A stretch of 64,000 nucleotides of DNA, taken from positions 75,284,383-75,348,382 of the forward strand of contig CM055092.1 of assembly GCA_029204225.1 (NCBI GenBank), given 5' to 3'. Of this stretch, positions 61,501 through 64,000 are shown one piece after another. The notes under the pieces are model-generated. The model had not been told where the DNA came from. It did not search any database and saw nothing but the letters and a program-made list of their open reading frames with translations. Each line of letters begins with the position of its first letter. The stretch's first letter is position 1. The translations under genes were made by a program, and so were the position numbers. This stretch comes from Diphasiastrum complanatum. Taxonomy: Eukaryota > Streptophyta > Lycopodiopsida > Lycopodiales > Lycopodiaceae.

Positions 61501-62120
61501 GGTCTTCCAGCAACGCAGGATGTGGCTCTGTGCCTATGATATAGCAAGAAGTTTTGTCAGCATTGATGTAAAAAATTTGGTTAACAAACAAAAATTTCTA
61601 AGCAGATCTGATTTCACCATTTTGACTATTTCTAGCCATAATAGTTTTTTGTACACATGGACTAGTGGTATTTATAAGGCACGTTTTGTATAAATGACAA
61701 CAAAACATTCAGAAAAAGTAAATGATTTGAGAAAGAAAGGACTAAACAAAACTACTCCTACATAAAGAGCACAAATATTTTATTTCTTTTCTGGATTGAA
61801 ACAAGGCCACACATGCAACTTATGTCTCCCTGTGACAAAAGTGAAGGGAAATTTTCAAAAGCACAATGCTCAGAGCTTCTAGTTTAGAACTACATTTGCA
61901 ATGCCTTGTTAGCTTTGAAGCTTACTTAAACAAAAAAAAGGACCTCGTTCATCATAGTTTGATATGTAAGGAGTATATGATAACCTATATCCTGAGAAAG
62001 AAGCATTTATGCACGTTGAGGGCCCAATCCAAATGATTGAATGGCAAGTCACAATGTAGATAATGAAACGGATAAGAAAGACGTACCTGCATGTGCAACA
62101 ACATCCACCTCCATTCCAGC
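33132..62120 (-). CDS. ALG1: ALG1, chitobiosyldiphosphodolichol beta-mannosyltransferase (5' end missing)
   Basis: Adds the first mannose (from GDP-mannose) to GlcNAc2-PP-dolichol on the cytosolic face of the ER, in N-glycan precursor assembly; a GT-B, family GT33 enzyme. Fourteen exons give 517 codons plus stop. In order: 62087-62120, 61478-61533, 60504-60638, 59682-59830, 59470-59559, 59163-59229, 58586-58989, 35067-35224, 34755-34865, 34376-34437, 34208-34260, 34016-34091, 33317-33445, 33132-33161. All 13 introns are GT-AG and the frame is unbroken. Diagnostic stretches: [146 protein letters not shown]. The first coding exon (MGKRG...GDIGRSPRMQYH in relatives) is right of the window. The last 30-bp exon is less certain. 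Confidence 0.95.
35225..37000. other. Unassigned 3' part of the giant intron
   Basis: A 116-codon plus-strand ORF (35593-35943) has no recognisable domain. No repeat was identified. Confidence 0.4.
37231..37516 (+). repeat. 143-bp tandem duplication spanning host LTR and gypsy LTR start
   Basis: Unit 37231-37373 and its copy from 37374 both contain the copia segment (gctttctctctctccttgag, gcgcctat) followed by the first 108 bp of the gypsy LTR. It therefore arose after gypsy insertion. Confidence 0.85.
37409..37895 (+). repeat. 5' LTR of gypsy element B
   Basis: tgtcatgcc...ggactttata, 487 bp, matching the 484-bp 3' LTR at 46441. Confidence 0.92.
37897..37909 (+). promoter_or_regulatory. 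tRNA-Met primer binding site (element B)
   Basis: tggtatcagagcc, 1 nt after the LTR end. Confidence 0.9.
37910..39690 (+). other. Leader of gypsy element B
   Basis: Non-coding leader of 1.8 kb, alignable in blocks with the leader of element A. It holds a short CT-rich patch (38793-38819), a G-rich patch (38909-38937) and an hAT-like MITE (39134-39470). Confidence 0.7.
39134..39470. mobile_element. hAT-like MITE
   Basis: 337 bp flanked by an 8-bp direct repeat gaatggat (39126-39133 and 39471-39478). The ends are imperfect inverted repeats beginning CATAG-t/a-TGC-t/a-C. Inside are several perfect or near-perfect palindromes of agaaacgcgtttct. An 8-bp target duplication is the hAT hallmark. 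No coding capacity. Confidence 0.7.
39691..40688 (+). pseudogene. Gypsy gag (element B), one frameshift
   Basis: Starts [15 protein letters not shown]. After a frameshift near 39970-39993 it continues with [40 protein letters not shown] and [10 protein letters not shown], the Retrotrans_gag core, and ends with a Lys-rich stretch and the zinc knuckle [13 protein letters not shown] (within [16 protein letters not shown]2CX4HX4C). Confidence 0.88.
40714..41157 (+). pseudogene. Gypsy protease-like region (element B)
   Basis: Contains [22 protein letters not shown], matching the flap/C-terminal block (DVILG..W) of gypsy retropepsins. The catalytic D-T/S-G is not visible in this frame, so this is an N-terminally decayed protease. 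Confidence 0.65.
41170..41783 (+). pseudogene. Gypsy reverse transcriptase, first part (element B)
   Basis: The frames chain through [56 protein letters not shown], a frameshift, [20 protein letters not shown], a frameshift, [35 protein letters not shown] and the catalytic [12 protein letters not shown]. At 41784 an LTR element interrupts the sequence. Confidence 0.9.
42055..42185 (-). repeat. Inverted copy of the LARD interior
   Basis: Reverse complement of 42936-43067 with few differences. It abuts the LTR start at 42187 almost exactly. Confidence 0.85.
42187..42667 (+). repeat. LTR (5') of the LARD-like element
   Basis: 481 bp, tgttatggcc...gtctttata, followed by tggtatcagagcc at 42669-42681 (tRNA-Met-type PBS). 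Confidence 0.9.
43697..44174 (+). repeat. LTR (3') of the LARD-like element
   Basis: 478 bp, highly similar to 42187-42667, so the insertion is comparatively recent. Confidence 0.92.
44175..45136 (+). pseudogene. Gypsy RT end and RNase H (element B), continued
   Basis: After the second ctaag copy the RT resumes: [40 protein letters not shown], then RNase [21 protein letters not shown], an in-frame [35 protein letters not shown] and [14 protein letters not shown]. Stops at about 44640 and 44671 and at 45134. Confidence 0.9.
45137..46430 (+). pseudogene. Gypsy integrase and chromodomain-like tail (element B)
   Basis: Zinc-binding part with [20 protein letters not shown]; catalytic core with [32 protein letters not shown] and [20 protein letters not shown] (D, D, E residues present); then [13 protein letters not shown]. 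The C-terminus has [14 protein letters not shown] and a chromodomain-like [17 protein letters not shown]. Frameshifts near 46060 and stops at about 45388, 45928 and 46254. It identifies the element as a chromovirus. Confidence 0.9.
46441..46924 (+). repeat. 3' LTR of gypsy element B
   Basis: 484 bp, matching the 5' LTR and ending ctttata before the cctat duplication. Confidence 0.92.
47705..48250 (+). pseudogene. Copia gag (element D), frameshifted and truncated
   Basis: Starts [20 protein letters not shown] and [11 protein letters not shown]. After a frameshift it gives [16 protein letters not shown], a Ser-rich stretch, [20 protein letters not shown] and a Lys/Gly-rich tail. It ends in half a zinc knuckle (CHYCKM), where the sequence jumps directly into RT. 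Confidence 0.85.
48220..48819 (+). pseudogene. Copia reverse transcriptase (element D)
   Basis: Opens near W(V)[18 protein letters not shown] and includes [71 protein letters not shown] and the catalytic [11 protein letters not shown]. Directly after YVDD a short deletion leads to ILERFLKSR and a stop. Confidence 0.93.
48825..49665 (+). pseudogene. Copia RT end and RNase H (element D)
   Basis: [51 protein letters not shown], then after frameshifts [73 protein letters not shown] and [16 protein letters not shown]. The RNase H catalytic region is well preserved. Confidence 0.93.
49703..50056 (+). repeat. 3' LTR of copia element D, truncated
   Basis: Matches the 5' LTR of element D from tgttagaaat to cctatcctcttt and then diverges. 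The preceding atttaaggagg is the purine tract. Confidence 0.85.
50190..51340 (-). pseudogene. Gypsy integrase (element E, reverse)
   Basis: Minus strand, high to low: [58 protein letters not shown], then [20 protein letters not shown] and AYVS...WEKY, and at 50201-50686 the C-terminus [20 protein letters not shown] and [17 protein letters not shown]. Frameshifts and stops throughout. Confidence 0.85.
51370..51765 (-). pseudogene. Gypsy retropepsin (element E, reverse)
   Basis: Reads [20 protein letters not shown] with the aspartic-protease DTG triad intact, and later [14 protein letters not shown] (the DVVLGM.W block). It lies directly next to the integrase start, so RT and RNase H are deleted. 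Confidence 0.8.
51950..52990 (-). pseudogene. Gypsy gag (element E, reverse) with internal tandem repeat
   Basis: Begins [20 protein letters not shown], then two copies of [16 protein letters not shown], then [14 protein letters not shown]...[11 protein letters not shown], a stop, [40 protein letters not shown], a stop, and a Gly/Gln/Lys-rich basic tail. The 16-residue repeat is encoded by a 48-bp tandem duplication (52798-52893). Confidence 0.85.
52991..53700 (-). mobile_element. Leader and partial LTR of element E
   Basis: The leader aligns, in reverse, with 62640-62950. At 53515-53600 lies an LTR-like block (tagatctgattaatctagattcggttggg...ccaccatccgctccctt) related to the LTRs of the other gypsy elements here, with a TATA-like tatatatag near 53625-53635 on the minus strand. 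Confidence 0.6.
53701..57175. other. Unassigned part of the giant intron
   Basis: No coding domain recognised. Contains a poly-C run (54626-54654) followed by poly-A. Several short ORFs look like chance. Parts may be decayed copia LTR or leader sequence belonging to the gag at 57180. Confidence 0.35.
57180..57900 (+). pseudogene. Copia gag to gag-pre-integrase fragment
   Basis: [20 protein letters not shown] is a copia gag N-terminus. After a deletion, [20 protein letters not shown] contains a knuckle [14 protein letters not shown] (CX2CX4HX4C). Then [20 protein letters not shown] and [13 protein letters not shown] match the pre-integrase domain. Several stops. Confidence 0.75.
58150..58400 (+). 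pseudogene. LINE RT fragment
   Basis: Reads [20 protein letters not shown] and YHCFVD, followed in another frame by [13 protein letters not shown]. It is the LINE RT pattern DHIFTL..L.EEA....K..Y.CFVD and parallels the fragment at 63690-63960. Confidence 0.6.
58501..58567 (+). repeat. (CT)n microsatellite near an ALG1 splice donor
   Basis: About 33 CT units (one TT interruption). On the ALG1 sense strand it is (GA)n starting 19 nt inside the giant intron. Confidence 0.97.
58586..58989 (-). other. ALG1: ALG1 linker exon with long low-complexity insert
   Basis: 134 codons between LFCRLND and [11 protein letters not shown]. Known plant ALG1 proteins, as I recall them, have a shorter, poorly conserved linker here. 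In this copy about 75-80 residues are Ser/Asn/Gln/Glu-rich (for example [20 protein letters not shown] and [15 protein letters not shown]). The exon is fully open and ends in frame at a GTAAAA donor. Confidence 0.85.
60159..60312. repeat. 78-bp tandem duplication in an ALG1 intron
   Basis: Two copies of cgacctttaactgaatgcat... starting at 60159 and 60237, with a few differences. Confidence 0.9.
60868..60933. repeat. Palindromic element in an ALG1 intron
   Basis: A perfect 20-bp palindrome (agtacgttccggaacgtact, 60902-60921) with outer arms ccgttccaaccc and gggttggaatgg. Possibly a remnant of a foldback element. Confidence 0.75.
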
Positions 62121-62639
62121 CTGTAGATGCAAATAATTGGCAGGTTATGTTCTAATCTCAAGTAGCATCCCATCACTTCAGCATATATACACTACAAATT
62201 GCTAGAATTGGTCAACTATCATGGTGAAAACAGTATTGTTACAGCTTGGATCATTTTATTATTATTTGTCTGTACTTTAATATCGACAATAAAGTTCTTG
62301 TTTACGTCTGGTAATATGGAATTGCAGCAATTTCTCCATGTTATCAGATGCAGGCATTGATTGTAGAATGATCTGCCATGTAAGTAGGTACTTCACATAA
62401 AGTAGTTCACCGGCTCATCCGTTGGGTGTGTAAGTAATTGAATGTACCATATTTACTTAGTGTAATCAAAAGATTGCCTACACAGATGACGTCCATTTTT
62501 GACAACTATGACTCTGAAATTTTGAGATTTTTTTGACAAGATAATTTGAATTTTGTTCACCTCCCTTGAAAACTTGTCGATGCCTAATTCTGTCTCTTCA
62601 ATTTTGTAATTTGAATAGTCAAATCTCAGTATTTTTCAG
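62121..62639. other. ALG1 intron upstream of the 34-nt exon
   Basis: No exon matching the conserved ALG1 N-terminus was found here or further right, so this is treated as intron. Confidence 0.5.
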
Positions 62640-63110
62640 ATCTGTCGATTGTAATGGATTTCTTGTGCTATGTCGTTGGTGGGGTAGAGCTATTTGCTTT
62701 CCTGTTCAGTGATTATCCCTCACTTTTGTGGATTGTCAGTTTGAAACCCTTATTTGTGATTTTTAGAGGAAAAAAGTTTGCAAGTTGCTAGAATTCCACT
62801 GTAGAAGGTCTATTCTATCCAATCTTTTAAGAATTCAAGGTAATCTATATGTATAGTTAGTTTGTAGTGTAGAAAGCTTGTTTGTGCTTTGCTTTAGAGC
62901 TTTTGCTGCTGAATTTTGCATACTTTTGCATATTCCTTTGCTTTTTTTGGCTTGCTATGGCATCCTCAAGCGATACTATTCATGATTCTTAGAGGACTGA
63001 TGAACTTTTTGCCAAGGTTGATGGCATGGAGCTTATGCTGAAATAGATTCTTGAGCAATTGAAGCCTGGTCATGCACCTGAAAGAGTCAGTGCCAAAGTT
63101 TTATGGTACC
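62640..63110 (+). pseudogene. Gypsy element-E-family leader and gag start, partial
   Basis: 62640-62950 aligns with the reversed leader of element E (gttggtggggtagagct, ttgtcagtttgaaaccctt). 62958-63110 reads [15 protein letters not shown][20 protein letters not shown], the same gag start, without the 16-residue tandem repeat. Truncated after that. Confidence 0.75.
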
Positions 63111-63600
63111 TTTTGAATCGCCCTTTCGAACCTTGTTCTACCCTTCTCAGCCACGTTCTGATGGATGACACTTTAGAATCCCAAGCCTCATTTATGTCAT
63201 CTTCCGTTCATACCACAGAGGCACAGTAGCTACTACTTTATGAACCAAATGTATAAAGAGACCAAGGAACACAAAGGCACTCCAAAACCTTGGTATGAAG
63301 ATGAATGTCTCCACCTCTCTGTCCATAAACTACAACCTTGCCACTCATCTCCTGACCACAAAAAAACTTGTCTTTAAAAAAGGCCCAGTTTAAACACTTG
63401 AGAAACAAATGGCTCTTGAACTCACTTTTCAATTCCTCCTCAAGATCCTTTTGGCATGATTTCTATATGCATACACCCACCCCTCCATCATAGACCTCCA
63501 CACTTGGACTGACTACACCACATCACCGTCCCTTCCACACATCTCTCTCACCTAGGCCCACAAGCTTCCAATTCTTCACTCCTTTGATGGTCTTGCAAGC
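63111..63600. other. Unassigned sequence
   Basis: No recognised domain. The minus-strand ORF at 63238-63432 has no known motif. Confidence 0.35.
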
Positions 63601-63689
63601 TCTTGATACGCTGAACCACAATAAAGCCAGAGATATTGAAGACTTAAAAGCATTTGATACATGCTACAATTCATCATCTATTGCCAACC

Positions 63690-64000
63690 TTCTTCGATTT
63701 TCTGTCCTTGTACTTCTGACAATGTATTTACTCTCGGAGTCATTATTAAGGAGGCTAGGTCCAGGAAGGAGCGAATATGATGTTGCTTTGTGCATTAGGC
63801 AAGCCTTAGACTCCATCCCTAGGCATCTTCTCATTCAAAGACTGCAAGACCTCCAATTTTCAGATGACACTATCTTGGCAGTTATGGCACTATATGAGAG
63901 GGTACTTGGTGTATTCAAGTCAAAGACAAGCTTGTCAAAGACAGTACAAAGCAAGAATGTTACTTTTCACCCACCCTCTTTGGCCTCTACATTGTACTAT
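63690..64000 (+). pseudogene. LINE RT fragment at the window edge
   Basis: NVFTLGVIIKEARSRKERI, a frameshift, then ALDSIPRHLLIQRLQDLQFS and LAVMALYERVLGVFKSKDKL: the RT block around K/QAFD.IPR..L..RL...... It continues beyond the window. Confidence 0.7.

Larger units (their letters stand above)
58586..62120 (-). other. ALG1: ALG1 5' exon cluster (7 exons)
   Basis: A 34-nt micro-exon ([11 protein letters not shown]), a 56-nt exon ([18 protein letters not shown]), a 135-nt exon with the membrane-associated hydrophobic helix ([20 protein letters not shown]), then the acceptor-side Rossmann domain through [10 protein letters not shown] and the large 404-nt linker exon. Introns are 553, 839, 673, 122, 240 and 173 bp. 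The hydrophobic segment fits the ER-membrane helix of ALG1 relatives. The 673-bp intron holds a 78-bp tandem repeat, and the 839-bp intron a 20-bp palindrome. Confidence 0.93.

Noticed and set aside
62121-64000. First coding exon of ALG1 within the window
   Set aside because: No minus-strand reading resembling the conserved GDIGRSPRMQYH start was found, so the exon is presumed beyond the right edge.

Overview
This is a nuclear segment of a land plant with a large, retrotransposon-rich genome. The evidence is GT-AG introns, a plant class II small heat-shock gene pair, tRNA-Met-type primer sites on LTR elements, copia and gypsy-chromovirus elements nested in one another, LINE debris, and a host gene with a 23-kb intron. 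A gymnosperm or a fern would fit this architecture, but the sequence alone does not settle which.

Layout. 1-2.0 kb: decayed LINE. 2.3-7.4 kb: an inverted (head-to-head) pair of cytosolic class II sHSP genes. Each has one intron at the same position and a conserved heat-shock element about 300 bp upstream of its ATG. The space between them holds a microsatellite block bounded by inverted repeats, a palindromic AT-rich array and a copia remnant. 8.3-16 kb: a copia-type LTR element (8779-15874) sitting inside the LTR of a reverse-oriented, non-coding LTR element. It carries a mixed cargo: an unknown reverse-strand coiled-coil ORF, a gypsy-like gag and a copia RNase H. 16-19.5 kb: the interior of the reverse non-coding element. 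19.5-25.5 kb: a reverse copia interrupted by a degenerate gypsy element. 25.5-33 kb: mostly unassigned, with copia and LINE scraps, a cluster of CT microsatellites and a 38-bp-stem hairpin.

33.1-62.1 kb: the main host gene, ALG1 on the minus strand. It encodes the first mannosyltransferase of the N-glycan lipid-linked oligosaccharide pathway. Fourteen exons can be traced, with the start codon beyond the right edge. All exon joins keep one reading frame and all 13 introns are GT-AG. Twelve introns are 115-839 bp. One, between the exon ending ...SSTSW and the exon starting TPDEDF..., is 23,361 bp. It contains a stratigraphy: a copia element whose 5' LTR was hit by a gypsy chromovirus (TSD cctat), whose reverse transcriptase was hit by a non-autonomous LTR element (TSD ctaag), plus an hAT-like MITE (8-bp TSD) in the gypsy leader. 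A second, reverse gypsy lacking its RT, a copia gag and a LINE fragment follow.

Only ALG1 and the two sHSP genes look like functional host genes. Every transposable element seen carries stops, frameshifts or deletions. Exon and intron coordinates were worked out by hand from splice signals and reading-frame continuity.
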